From: Candidatus Gastranaerophilales bacterium
GTDB taxonomy: Bacteria; Cyanobacteriota; Vampirovibrionia; Gastranaerophilales; Gastranaerophilaceae
Assembly: GCA_910586855.1 (NCBI GenBank)
Contig: CAJUJH010000001.1
Location: 1,037,016-1,101,015 of the forward strand
Length of the DNA: 64,000 nucleotides
Direction: 5' to 3'
The notes under the pieces were generated by a model. It had not been told where the DNA came from and made no database searches. It was given only the letters and a program-made list of their open reading frames with translations. Shown here in pieces: positions 42,823 through 51,699 of the stretch (position 1 is its first letter; every line of letters starts with the position of its first letter). A program made the position numbers and the translations under genes.

Positions 42823-45450
42823 TTATTCTACAATACTTTTCATTTCAAGATTAATTTTATTGTTTAAGTTTCCCTTAAATTTCACCCTAAAGAAGTTAAT
42901 ATCTTCCTTTTTACCCTCAATAAAAGGGATTTTATCCAGTATCGGTTTATATTTGCTGAGAGTATTCTCCGGCTTTAAAACAAGTTTAATTATAAAGTTA
43001 ATCGGCATAAAAAGAATTTTTACCCCTTTTCCAGCACTAGAATTATATTTGCCAAAAAGCATCAAGTCGGCATCATCATTTTGAATATCAAAATCTCCTT
43101 TAATTAAAAATGACAAATATTTTTGCTGCGAGGTAATATTTATATTATGAAGTTTGTAATTATCAAAATAAAAATTACCATTTAGGTTAGAATTTAACCC
43201 CTTATTTTCATTCATTTTTACATTAATTATATCGGATATTTTTACCTTTCTTCCTCTTTTTGTAGTAAATTCAATATCGCCGAGTCTTGTTAAATTTCCA
43301 TTATTAATTTTAAAAGTTGTATATGCCTTAATATTGTGGAATTTATTTGATGTTTTTATTTTTAAGTTGCCATCAGCAATGCCTTCAACTTGTCCTCTAA
43401 GATTAAAAAGCAAATCTGCAGCTAAGTTGGAATTAATTCCCTTGGCTTCAAAATCTATTTCAGATGTATTGTTTTTAAAATCATAATTACCATCTGCTGC
43501 AAGTATCCCATCAGCAAAAAATATATCTGCAGTTTTAAAGTTAAAAATATCTTCTTTTAGACTGCCGCTTAAAAGAATGTTTTCAAGATGTATTCTGTCT
43601 TTTATGAGTTTATTTACCCTAATTGTCCATCTGTCAACAGTTAAATTAATATCTTTAACTTTATTAAGATATTTACTATACTTGTTTTTCTTTCTTATGG
43701 AATCATTCTTTGAATCTAAATGCCTTTCTTTTCTATGCTTCAAGGTTTTAAAAATATATTTTTCGAGAAATAAATCCATTGTATAAATTTCAATTTTATC
43801 CCCAATAATATTTTTACCATTCATTTTGCAGGTAAAGTTACTTCCTCTGTATTTTCCATTTGCTAAAATATTTATAAAATCATTATTAGCACTAATTTTA
43901 GCCTCATCTACATAAAAATCCTTGTGAGTAAAGTTTCTTACAATAAAATCTCCGAGAATAAGTTTTTGCAGGAAATCATATTTTAAATTTCCCTTAAATT
44001 CTCCCCCCTCAATGTATTTTCCAAAAGAACCGGTAAATGAAGCAGGAGCAAAACCATTTGTTTTTGCCGACAAATATTTAGGGTAAAGGTGCTCTACCCC
44101 ATTTTTATTTGCCATTTTTACAAAAAGTCCGTCACCTGAAATAATTATATTTTTTTGACCGCCTGTGATTATTGAATAGTCATAATTTTTAATATACAAA
44201 TCTTTCTCTTTGAGAGTTTCAATAAAAAGTCTTCTATCTTTATCCAAAAGACCCAGATATGCTCCTTTATACAAAATGTCCGCACCTTTTTTAATATCTA
44301 AAGAATAATTAACATCAATTTTTTTATTTTTTATATGATAATCAACACTAGCTTGAACGGATTCTATAATATCAAGCCCTGGAACATATCCAGCAGCTTT
44401 TTCAGTAAGTCTAGAGTGAACTTCACCAAAAACTTCTCTTTCTTTATTTTTTACATTTTTAATATGTAAAATATGAACAACCTTTTCACCGGCAAGAGTA
44501 CCTGCAGCACTAGAATTTAAATCATCTCCATCAAAATAAAATTCAGCAGTTTTAAATTCAATCGGCACATTAAATAAAACTGTTTTTGCAGTCAATTTAT
44601 CAGCAATGAGCTTTCCAAAAATCTTATCCTTTTTAATATTTAAATCAACATCCAGGCTTCCTGAATAGTTTTTAAAATTCTCAATAAATTTTTTACTGCT
44701 ATCCTTAGATTTTTGAAAATATAAAAGTCCCGCCATTATTTCATCTATAGGGAGCTTCTCTCCCGTAATATTATAATTGGCACCTTTTTTATTATTTAGT
44801 ATAACCCCATCAATATTTAAAATAACATTCTTTATAATTATATCTGTATTGTTTGAAATCAAGGTAGATTTATCCAGCGAAAATTTTCCATCAAGAATAA
44901 TTTTATCGCTCAAAAAAGCAGATTTTCCTTCACCTCTAAGAATAAGTTTCTTTTTAGAATTATTAGATACAGTATTTAGTAAATTAAAATCCAAAATTTT
45001 AAAATTAAAATCATTAAATGTAATGTCTCCGCTCTTTATACATATTTCAGGCAGTTTTGCAAAATTAAATCCATTTTTCTTTTTCTTATCTGAAAATATA
45101 CCTTGTATTTTAACCATATCGGCAAAAATATATTCTGCATCTACTCTTTTTATTTTTTTAAAAGTTGATTTAACATTAATTTTTTTTATAAGCAATAATT
45201 CTTCATCATCTTTATAAAATCCTAAATTGCTGACTTTTATTGAAGAATTAAGATTTGGCGATACAGATATAAAAAAATTATCAACAATAAGCTCTGTACC
45301 ATATTTTTTATAGATAAAATCTTTCGCAAGATTTTGAGTATTTGCTGAATTTAAAAACTTTGGCAAAAGAAAAATTATACCGAAATGTAATCCAGCTAAT
45401 ATTAATGCAAGAATTACCGATACAATTAAAACTCTTTTGGTATTTTTCAT
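42823..45450 (-). CDS. AsmA/TamB-like envelope protein
   Basis: The 875-residue protein has an N-terminal membrane anchor (about 7-30) and a very long periplasmic beta-rich region with N/K/D-rich strands. It opens with an AsmA-like 'DFIYKKYGTELIVDNFFI' and has a C-terminal AsmA-like segment 'ANGNYDFKN...IDFEAKGINS' and a near-terminal 'GKGVKILFMPINFIIKL'. The family forms hydrophobic grooves bridging the inner and outer membranes and moves phospholipids. Start and stop of this gene and its upstream neighbour share one base, so they are coupled. Confidence 0.78.
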   Translation of the reverse strand: MKNTKRVLIVSVILALILAGLHFGIIFLLPKFLNSANTQNLAKDFIYKKYGTELIVDNFFISVSPNLNSSIKVSNLGFYKDDEELLLIKKINVKSTFKKIKRVDAEYIFADMVKIQGIFSDKKKKNGFNFAKLPEICIKSGDITFNDFNFKILDFNLLNTVSNNSKKKLILRGEGKSAFLSDKIILDGKFSLDKSTLISNNTDIIIKNVILNIDGVILNNKKGANYNITGEKLPIDEIMAGLLYFQKSKDSSKKFIENFKNYSGSLDVDLNIKKDKIFGKLIADKLTAKTVLFNVPIEFKTAEFYFDGDDLNSSAAGTLAGEKVVHILHIKNVKNKEREVFGEVHSRLTEKAAGYVPGLDIIESVQASVDYHIKNKKIDVNYSLDIKKGADILYKGAYLGLLDKDRRLFIETLKEKDLYIKNYDYSIITGGQKNIIISGDGLFVKMANKNGVEHLYPKYLSAKTNGFAPASFTGSFGKYIEGGEFKGNLKYDFLQKLILGDFIVRNFTHKDFYVDEAKISANNDFINILANGKYRGSNFTCKMNGKNIIGDKIEIYTMDLFLEKYIFKTLKHRKERHLDSKNDSIRKKNKYSKYLNKVKDINLTVDRWTIRVNKLIKDRIHLENILLSGSLKEDIFNFKTADIFFADGILAADGNYDFKNNTSEIDFEAKGINSNLAADLLFNLRGQVEGIADGNLKIKTSNKFHNIKAYTTFKINNGNLTRLGDIEFTTKRGRKVKISDIINVKMNENKGLNSNLNGNFYFDNYKLHNINITSQQKYLSFLIKGDFDIQNDDADLMLFGKYNSSAGKGVKILFMPINFIIKLVLKPENTLSKYKPILDKIPFIEGKKEDINFFRVKFKGNLNNKINLEMKSIVE

Positions 45451-47213
45451 TATTTTTTACACTCAACAGTTAGTTTTTTATCAATACTCCAAACAGCATA
45501 CTCAAAACATCCCTGTCTATATTCTTCTTCTGTAACAAATTTGTAATCAATTCCGCGCTCTTGCAGCTTAATATAAAAACTCTCATCGTATGTATTTGTT
45601 CTCATATTACCCCAAGGCTTTACATAAAGTTTTATAGTTTCTCCTTTTTTAAACTTCATTAGTGAAATATCGGTCAAATATGTCATATGTGCTGTTCTTA
45701 AAAAATTATGTGTAAAAATTATTAAATTATTCAGTAACATTAAAAGTAGAATTATATATGCAAATTTTTTCTTTCTACCTTCAAGAATTGAAAAATAACA
45801 AACAAATAAAGGAAAAGTCCAAAACCAGGGAACATACCTTGCCCACCAGCTTTCAGGATTTATCAAGAGTAAGGAAAAAATTTCTGCCATAAGTAAAATA
45901 AAAATTTTCTCGCTTTCTTTATTTTTGAATCTTAAAAAACAAAGTAAAACTGCAGTAAAAATTAATATACCGCTCCAGAAGTATCCAAACCCTGAAATCC
46001 TCATATCAGGATTGGTAAATAATTTTTGCCCTACAACAGAAAACGGTACTTTAAGATGCACATTAGGTTCTGGCGGCCAAACATTTTTTGCTCTGGCAAA
46101 AGTAGACATAAAGAGTTTGTAAAATCTATTCTTCCCTCTAAAAGATTCAGGCATCTGCCCTGTCATTACATCAACCTTGCCTTCACCTGCAAGCGGATAT
46201 AAAATATGTTTCCCTTGTTTTATGTTTGTATAATAAGGATTTATCCCAGAAATTCCTGCAAGTAAAATAAAAGTAAAAAATAATGGCAAAAATCTTTTTA
46301 ATATAAAACTAAACTTTTTAATAAATAAAAGATACAAAAACCAGACAAATAATATTAAAATTCCATATGCAAGCCCCGCTATTTTCACATTAGCTAAAAT
46401 TACAAGATTCATAATTACACTTATTATATCTGATGCAATAGGGAGGGTCTTGGCGTTTTTTGGGTTGTTAAGACTGATGTTTACAATCGAAAGTAAAACA
46501 TTTATAAATGCAAAGTATAAAAGTCCGTCTACACAATAGGTAGCACATTGGCAAATAGTAACAGGCGTGAAAGAAACCAAAAATGAGCTAAATATTTCCA
46601 GTTTTCCGGGTTTTTTGCCACTGGCGCAAGAAATTTTACAAAATGTCGCATAGGCATAAAAGGCTGTTAAAACCCACATTAAATAGTTTAAAATCTTTCC
46701 TGTCTCAATTTTTCCTGTTAAAGAATAAATATTGGCAGCAAATATTTCAAAAAATTTTGTATAATGCTCAATCCAAAGCAGGGAATTAACATACAATTTG
46801 TCATTTATATGCCAAAAAGATGACTCAAAAGCGCTGCAGTTTATCTTTTGTGAAAATTCATAAATATTTGAATAAAAAGGATTCCAGCCCATTTTTAAAA
46901 AAACAGCCGCACCTTGATGATAGCTTCTGCCATCATATGAAATATCAATAAAAATATAAGAAATAAGCCCTAAAAAGATGATTCCAATCAGCATAAAAGC
47001 GGATAGCAAAGCAATTTTCCTATTTGAAATACCATCTTTTTTTGAAAAATATATGAACAATAAAAAAGCTAAAAATAAAGATATAACTGAGTAAAATGGA
47101 TTTATTGAAATATTAATCAAAAATCCTAAAATACTTAGTGCAAAAACACAAAATATTCCTGAAATTCCTGCAAAGTAAATATTCTTTAATAATTTAACAA
47201 CCTCGCTGCCCAT
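45450..47213 (-). CDS. Polytopic membrane protein, GT-C glycosyltransferase-like
   Basis: The 587-residue protein has about 11 membrane helices and a short soluble end. The first large outer loop contains 'DISYDGRSYHQGAAVFLKMG', with the acidic residue expected of polyprenyl-phosphate sugar-dependent GT-C enzymes and a G-W-N-P-F-Y-S-N motif common in uncharacterised members. It heads the envelope operon leading to the AsmA-like protein, deacetylase and two-component pair. Probable role: transfer of a sugar to a lipid or polymer in the periplasm; specifics unknown. Confidence 0.65.
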   Translation of the reverse strand: MGSEVVKLLKNIYFAGISGIFCVFALSILGFLINISINPFYSVISLFLAFLLFIYFSKKDGISNRKIALLSAFMLIGIIFLGLISYIFIDISYDGRSYHQGAAVFLKMGWNPFYSNIYEFSQKINCSAFESSFWHINDKLYVNSLLWIEHYTKFFEIFAANIYSLTGKIETGKILNYLMWVLTAFYAYATFCKISCASGKKPGKLEIFSSFLVSFTPVTICQCATYCVDGLLYFAFINVLLSIVNISLNNPKNAKTLPIASDIISVIMNLVILANVKIAGLAYGILILFVWFLYLLFIKKFSFILKRFLPLFFTFILLAGISGINPYYTNIKQGKHILYPLAGEGKVDVMTGQMPESFRGKNRFYKLFMSTFARAKNVWPPEPNVHLKVPFSVVGQKLFTNPDMRISGFGYFWSGILIFTAVLLCFLRFKNKESEKIFILLMAEIFSLLLINPESWWARYVPWFWTFPLFVCYFSILEGRKKKFAYIILLLMLLNNLIIFTHNFLRTAHMTYLTDISLMKFKKGETIKLYVKPWGNMRTNTYDESFYIKLQERGIDYKFVTEEEYRQGCFEYAVWSIDKKLTVECKK

Positions 47214-47431
47214 TTGGCTATTATACCATAGTGCACCAAAGCATGCCGATATTGGCTATGTAAGGATATGTTAAAATTCTATATATTATCTGTTGAAAAA
47301 TAAAAATCTTAGAATTATAATAAAATCCCCCAATCAATTAATATAAAATTTTTAACTCCCACTAACAAATTTTAAAATTCACAAGTTTTATACATGACAC
47401 TGAAATAAAAAGTTAGTTAGGATAATATAAG

Positions 47432-48016
47432 ATGAGAATTTCAGGAATACAAAACTTTATAACAAATAACATCAATAAAGTTAATCAAAATTCCAGCAAC
47501 AGTGTAAATAATTCTACCAAAAATAACTTAGAACGCTCTCCAATGCAAGATACTGTAAGCTTTGGAAGATATGATAAAGAAAATTACACTTTTGTAAGTA
47601 AATGCGTAACAAGAAAACTATATAAAATAGGAGAACTTGGAACCGAACTTCCATTAAGAGAATCTGACTATCTAAAAGTTGTACCTGCAAAAGATACTCT
47701 ATTGGATCCTTGGCGAGGCAAATGCGCATTAGAGTTTAATATCGATTACCTAAAAGAAGTTCGGCCTTTTGCTAGTGAAACTGATGTTGATAGATTTAGT
47801 AGCAGAATGCAAGAGCATCTTGATGATTTTAATGCAGATCATAGGTATGAGGCTGGTTGGGAAAAAGAATTAGATGAACCAGAAGATTTTGTAAGAGCTA
47901 TAGAATTTGCAAAATATCTTGAACGTCATCCATATTTTAGTGGTGATTCAGGTTCGTCTTTCCATAGAGAAGATGTTGATGTTCTAAATTTCTATGACCG
48001 CGGTTTAAGTCTTTAA
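47432..48016 (+). CDS. Lineage-type repeat-family protein, copy A
   Basis: The 194-residue protein starts M-R-I-S-G-I-Q-N-F-I-T-N, has an Asn/Ser-rich linker and then Q-D-T-V-S-F-G (39-45). The remaining 145 residues are a mixed alpha/beta domain with 'LKEVRPFASETDVDRF' and E-D-F-V-R-A-I-E-F-A-K-Y-L. No Sec signal or membrane helix. It is the first of three tandem paralogues spaced exactly 654 bases apart. The 3' part and spacer equal those of copy B, while the middle differs. AGGATAATATAAG precedes the ATG. No function is recognised. Confidence 0.75.
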   Translation: MRISGIQNFITNNINKVNQNSSNSVNNSTKNNLERSPMQDTVSFGRYDKENYTFVSKCVTRKLYKIGELGTELPLRESDYLKVVPAKDTLLDPWRGKCALEFNIDYLKEVRPFASETDVDRFSSRMQEHLDDFNADHRYEAGWEKELDEPEDFVRAIEFAKYLERHPYFSGDSGSSFHREDVDVLNFYDRGLSL

Positions 48017-48085
48017 TCTGTTAGCAAAAAATAAAATTTACAAACATTATATAAAATACCAGAATAAAAGTTAGGATAATATAAG

Positions 48086-48670
48086 ATGAGAATTTCAGGA
48101 ATACAAAACTTTATAACAAATAGCATCAATAAAGTTAATCAAAATTCCAACAACAGTGTAAATAATTCTACCAAAAATAACTTAGAACGTTCCCCAATGC
48201 AAGATACAGTAAGTTTTGGAAAATATGATGAAGAAAATTACAATTTTGTAAGTAAATGTGTAATAAGAAAGCTTGTTGCTATAAGGCAACTCGGAATACA
48301 AGGTCCTTTAAGAGATTCAAAATATCTAAAACTTGCACCCGCAAAAGATACCTTATTAGATCCAGAAAAAGGTAAGTGTACATTGAAATTTAATGTTGCT
48401 TATTTAAAGGAGGTACAGCCCTTTTCAAATGAAAAAGATGTTAATGATTATCTGGAAAGAATGCAGCAACATCTTAATAAATTCAATTCAATACATAAAT
48501 ACCAAGAGGGTTGGGAGAAAGAACTTGAACAACCAGAGGATTTTGTAAGAGCTATAGAATTTGCAGAATATCTTGAACGTCATCCATATTTTAGTGGTGA
48601 TTCAGGTTCGTCTTTCCATAGAGAAGATGTTGATGTTCTAAATTTCTATGACCGCGGTTTAAGTCTTTAA
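48086..48670 (+). CDS. Lineage-type repeat-family protein, copy B (chimera)
   Basis: The 194-residue product is identical to copy C for about its first 160 residues and to copy A for its last 33 ('YLERHPYFSGD' to the end) including the 3' spacer. The switch lies within four bases, 48567-48570: a g at 48566 is copy C-like and the t at 48571 is copy A-like. This is the expected join from unequal crossing-over between flanking genes A and C. The N-terminal M-R-I-S-G-I-Q and Q-D-T-V-S-F-G elements are intact. Confidence 0.75.
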   Translation: MRISGIQNFITNSINKVNQNSNNSVNNSTKNNLERSPMQDTVSFGKYDEENYNFVSKCVIRKLVAIRQLGIQGPLRDSKYLKLAPAKDTLLDPEKGKCTLKFNVAYLKEVQPFSNEKDVNDYLERMQQHLNKFNSIHKYQEGWEKELEQPEDFVRAIEFAEYLERHPYFSGDSGSSFHREDVDVLNFYDRGLSL

Positions 48671-48739
48671 TCTGTTAGCAAAAAATAAAATTTACAAACA
48701 TTATATAAAATACCAGAATAAAAGTTAGGATAATATAAG

Positions 48740-49309
48740 ATGAGAATTTCAGGAATACAAAACTTTATAACAAATAGCATCAATAAAGTTAATCAAAATT
48801 CCAACAACAGTGTAAATAATTCTACCAAAAATAACTTAGAACGTTCCCCAATGCAAGATACAGTAAGTTTTGGAAAATATGATGAAGAAAATTACAATTT
48901 TGTAAGTAAATGTGTAATAAGAAAGCTTGTTGCTATAAGGCAACTCGGAATACAAGGTCCTTTAAGAGATTCAAAATATCTAAAACTTGCACCCGCAAAA
49001 GATACCTTATTAGATCCAGAAAAAGGTAAGTGTACATTGAAATTTAATGTTGCTTATTTAAAGGAGGTACAGCCCTTTTCAAATGAAAAAGATGTTAATG
49101 ATTATCTGGAAAGAATGCAGCAACATCTTAATAAATTCAATTCAATACATAAATACCAAGAGGGTTGGGAGAAAGAACTTGAACAACCAGAGGATTTTGT
49201 AAGAGCTATAGAATTTGCAGAATACCTTAATAATCACCCATATTTTTCAGGCGATAGAGAAACTGAAATTCCAGACAGGCCTTATCACATACCTGGTGTA
49301 TTTCTGTAA
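48740..49309 (+). CDS. Lineage-type repeat-family protein, copy C
   Basis: The 189-residue product shares its first 160 residues with copy B but ends in a different tail ('NNHPYFSGDRETEIPD', then a Pro-rich end). It is the last of the array and is followed by a strong bidirectional terminator. It has the same N-terminal M-R-I-S-G-I-Q plus Q-D-T-V-S-F-G arrangement. The three genes probably form one transcript, each with its own ribosome site in the repeated spacer. Confidence 0.75.
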   Translation: MRISGIQNFITNSINKVNQNSNNSVNNSTKNNLERSPMQDTVSFGKYDEENYNFVSKCVIRKLVAIRQLGIQGPLRDSKYLKLAPAKDTLLDPEKGKCTLKFNVAYLKEVQPFSNEKDVNDYLERMQQHLNKFNSIHKYQEGWEKELEQPEDFVRAIEFAEYLNNHPYFSGDRETEIPDRPYHIPGVFL

Positions 49310-49333
49310 TTAATAATTAATTTATTTTTAAAT

Positions 49334-49367
49334 AAAAAGCCAAATGTAATTTTACATTTGGCTTTTT
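49334..49367. terminator. Bidirectional terminator after the tandem triplet
   Basis: AAAAAGCCAAATGTAA (49334-49349) and TTACATTTGGCTTTTT (49352-49367) form a perfect 16-bp stem with a two-base gap, with A and T runs at its ends. Confidence 0.85.
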
Positions 49368-49464
49368 ATTCTTTTGGTAGTTTACTTTACATTTTGTTAC
49401 TTTTTAGCAATTTTTTTTATTTTTAAGTCTTAAATGTGTAAAGTGTGTATGCTAAAAGGTTAGA

Positions 49465-51639
49465 ATGAAAATATTTTCTAAAAACCCCAATAATATTTCA
49501 TATGCAGATAAAACTCATTCACCTGCTTTTAAGGGCGGCATTAATAAAGTTACAGATTCTGTAACAGGTGTTGTTGCTGTTGCAAGGCGCGCTTCTTGTC
49601 CTCATAGTAATTTTTCAAATACTTATAATAACCTGCTTTCTGCAACGCAAAAAAAGGCACCTGAATTAGTTGAAAGCATTGATGGTGTATACATTGCAAA
49701 AGAAGAAACCTTATTTAAAAGACTAATTGAGGCCGGTAGAGATTTTTTTGAACTTCCGCTTGATTTATTTGATGATATAGTATCTCATTTTCCAAATTCA
49801 AAATTAAATAATCTTGGCATACTTCAAAAACACAGGGAACATATTTTAGAAGAGAATAAAGTAAAAGCTTTTCAGGGGCTTTTTGAGTATGGTTCAAAAT
49901 ATCTAAAAGATGAAAAAGTAAATAAAAATGGAATTGCCCCTTCTATAGCAGACAAGTGCAGCGAAGAATGTAAAAATGTATGCAATTCTTTAACAAATAA
50001 ATTTAACGAGCAGATGAATAAGGCTGCTGAATTAAATAAAGCTATTTATGATACCAAAAAAGAACGTTTTGATACCAGAATGATTTCAGGGCTTACTGGC
50101 GCCCTATTCCTTGGTAATGATTTTTATAATTCAGCTATATTAAAGGGAAAAAACGAAGAAGAGGCAAAAAAAGCTCAACGCAAAAAGCAAGGTCAGGAAA
50201 TCAAGGAAAATATAATTGAAGGCTTTGCGCAATATGGAACAATGGCATGTTTTGCTAAACTTTCGCAATCTAATATTTGGTTTTCTGTGGCATCCGGTGT
50301 TGGTGTTAGCACCTTAGCTAGAATATTATCAAGAAAAATGTCTGGTATGCGTATAACCAGAATGAAAGCGCCCGAAAATTCCATGGCAGAATTTGTAAAA
50401 GCTGCAAAAAATAGTGCTGAATATAAAACCCAAAGCGAAAGAGACAAGGAAGCTAAAAAGCCGATTTTATCTCTTAAAAATATACTATTAGCAAGTGCAG
50501 GTATTATTGCTGCAGGTTTTGCATTTAAAAAACTCGGAGCTATTACTGGTATTGGTGATAAAATAAAGCTTCATAAAGATAACGCCTTTAATAATAGCAT
50601 TGAAGAAATAATAGCTAAACCTGATGAACTAAAAAATATGGCAAGTATTTTTGAAAAATCGGGCGAAATTGAGCTTGGGAAAGAAATCAATGAAATTGCT
50701 AATTTAAAGTGCATTAATGAGGAAATTTCTATAGGACAAAGATATAAAACAAAGAAATTACCCGGCGGTTTAACTGTAACTCAAAGAGCTTTAAAAAAAG
50801 CTTTAATGACTCCTATTACCTTTGTAAAAGAATTTGTTACTTACCCTTACAAACTTGCTTCAAATTTTGTAGAAGCATTTAAAAAATCAAAAATGAATAA
50901 GGAAATAGAGTCTACTTCAAATACACTTATTGAACTTGAAAGTAAGATAAAATCTCTTACACCATTGTCAGAAGACGTAGGACTTTTGGAAACATATGGT
51001 AGAACAGAAAATAGGCTGAATAAACTAAAAAATCAAGCCGAAAAGATGGCTGAAGAAAGAAAAAGTGGTTCTGAAAAATTAAAAGATACTTATAATATTA
51101 AGAACCTCTATATAAAATACAAAAAATTTGAAGAAAAATTCGGAAAAGACCCGCAAAGGCTTGAAGAAGAATTTGGCAAATATATTGAAAAACTGCGTGT
51201 AGCCTCATTAAATAATAAAACATCATCCAAAATTAAAAACTCACAAATTGGTGTTTTGGCTCAAATCACAGGCACATTGACTGGTATGTGGTTCAATATG
51301 AATGATGAATATAATGCTGCAATCAAGAACGGCGATAATAAGCAAGACGCTCAAAAAGCAGCAAGAAAGCGTGGCTTAAACAAATTTGCAAGAATGACAT
51401 CTCAGGTTGCAATTTTTGGCGCGCTAAGCAAATTATTCAGAGCACAATATGAAGGCAGCTTATTTGGCGCAGGTGTAATAGTAGCTGTTAGCACAGTTAT
51501 AACAGATATGGTTTCCCGTGTCCTCACAGCAATGCCGACAAAGAAAATGAATAAAGAACAACTTGAACAATATCAAGAGCAGCACAAAACAGGCAAAATG
51601 GCTTGGTATTATAACTTAATAGATAAACTCGCCTCATAA
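49465..51639 (+). CDS. Unrecognised membrane protein with internal duplication
   Basis: The 724-residue protein carries P-A-F-K-G-G at 20-25. Two related hydrophobic modules occur at about 211-295 and 602-690: each begins with T-G-[AT]-L, has a [DE]-x-Y-N-[SA]-A-I turn, an A-x-x-A-x-[RK]-K basic stretch and a Gly/Val-rich membrane segment. Another hydrophobic segment is at about 340-360 and a coiled coil at about 480-560. No signal peptide is present. It resembles the protein at 15475 in having polar N-terminal sequence and duplicated membrane halves. Monocistronic; function unknown. Confidence 0.65.
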   Translation: MKIFSKNPNNISYADKTHSPAFKGGINKVTDSVTGVVAVARRASCPHSNFSNTYNNLLSATQKKAPELVESIDGVYIAKEETLFKRLIEAGRDFFELPLDLFDDIVSHFPNSKLNNLGILQKHREHILEENKVKAFQGLFEYGSKYLKDEKVNKNGIAPSIADKCSEECKNVCNSLTNKFNEQMNKAAELNKAIYDTKKERFDTRMISGLTGALFLGNDFYNSAILKGKNEEEAKKAQRKKQGQEIKENIIEGFAQYGTMACFAKLSQSNIWFSVASGVGVSTLARILSRKMSGMRITRMKAPENSMAEFVKAAKNSAEYKTQSERDKEAKKPILSLKNILLASAGIIAAGFAFKKLGAITGIGDKIKLHKDNAFNNSIEEIIAKPDELKNMASIFEKSGEIELGKEINEIANLKCINEEISIGQRYKTKKLPGGLTVTQRALKKALMTPITFVKEFVTYPYKLASNFVEAFKKSKMNKEIESTSNTLIELESKIKSLTPLSEDVGLLETYGRTENRLNKLKNQAEKMAEERKSGSEKLKDTYNIKNLYIKYKKFEEKFGKDPQRLEEEFGKYIEKLRVASLNNKTSSKIKNSQIGVLAQITGTLTGMWFNMNDEYNAAIKNGDNKQDAQKAARKRGLNKFARMTSQVAIFGALSKLFRAQYEGSLFGAGVIVAVSTVITDMVSRVLTAMPTKKMNKEQLEQYQEQHKTGKMAWYYNLIDKLAS

Positions 51640-51699
51640 TTTTCGTTTATTTGCTTTTATTTTTTAAAGGGGTATTATAAGCTTGAGGAGAAAAAGTCT

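Noticed and set aside
44777..45217. 146-codon open frame antisense to the AsmA-like gene
   Set aside because: Phe/Leu/Ser-rich translation of the complementary strand of an Asn/Lys-rich gene; no independent support.
47432..49309. Possible CRISPR-like or satellite array because of the regular spacing
   Set aside because: The unit is a 654-base protein-coding gene with its own ribosome site; no short repeats with unique spacers.
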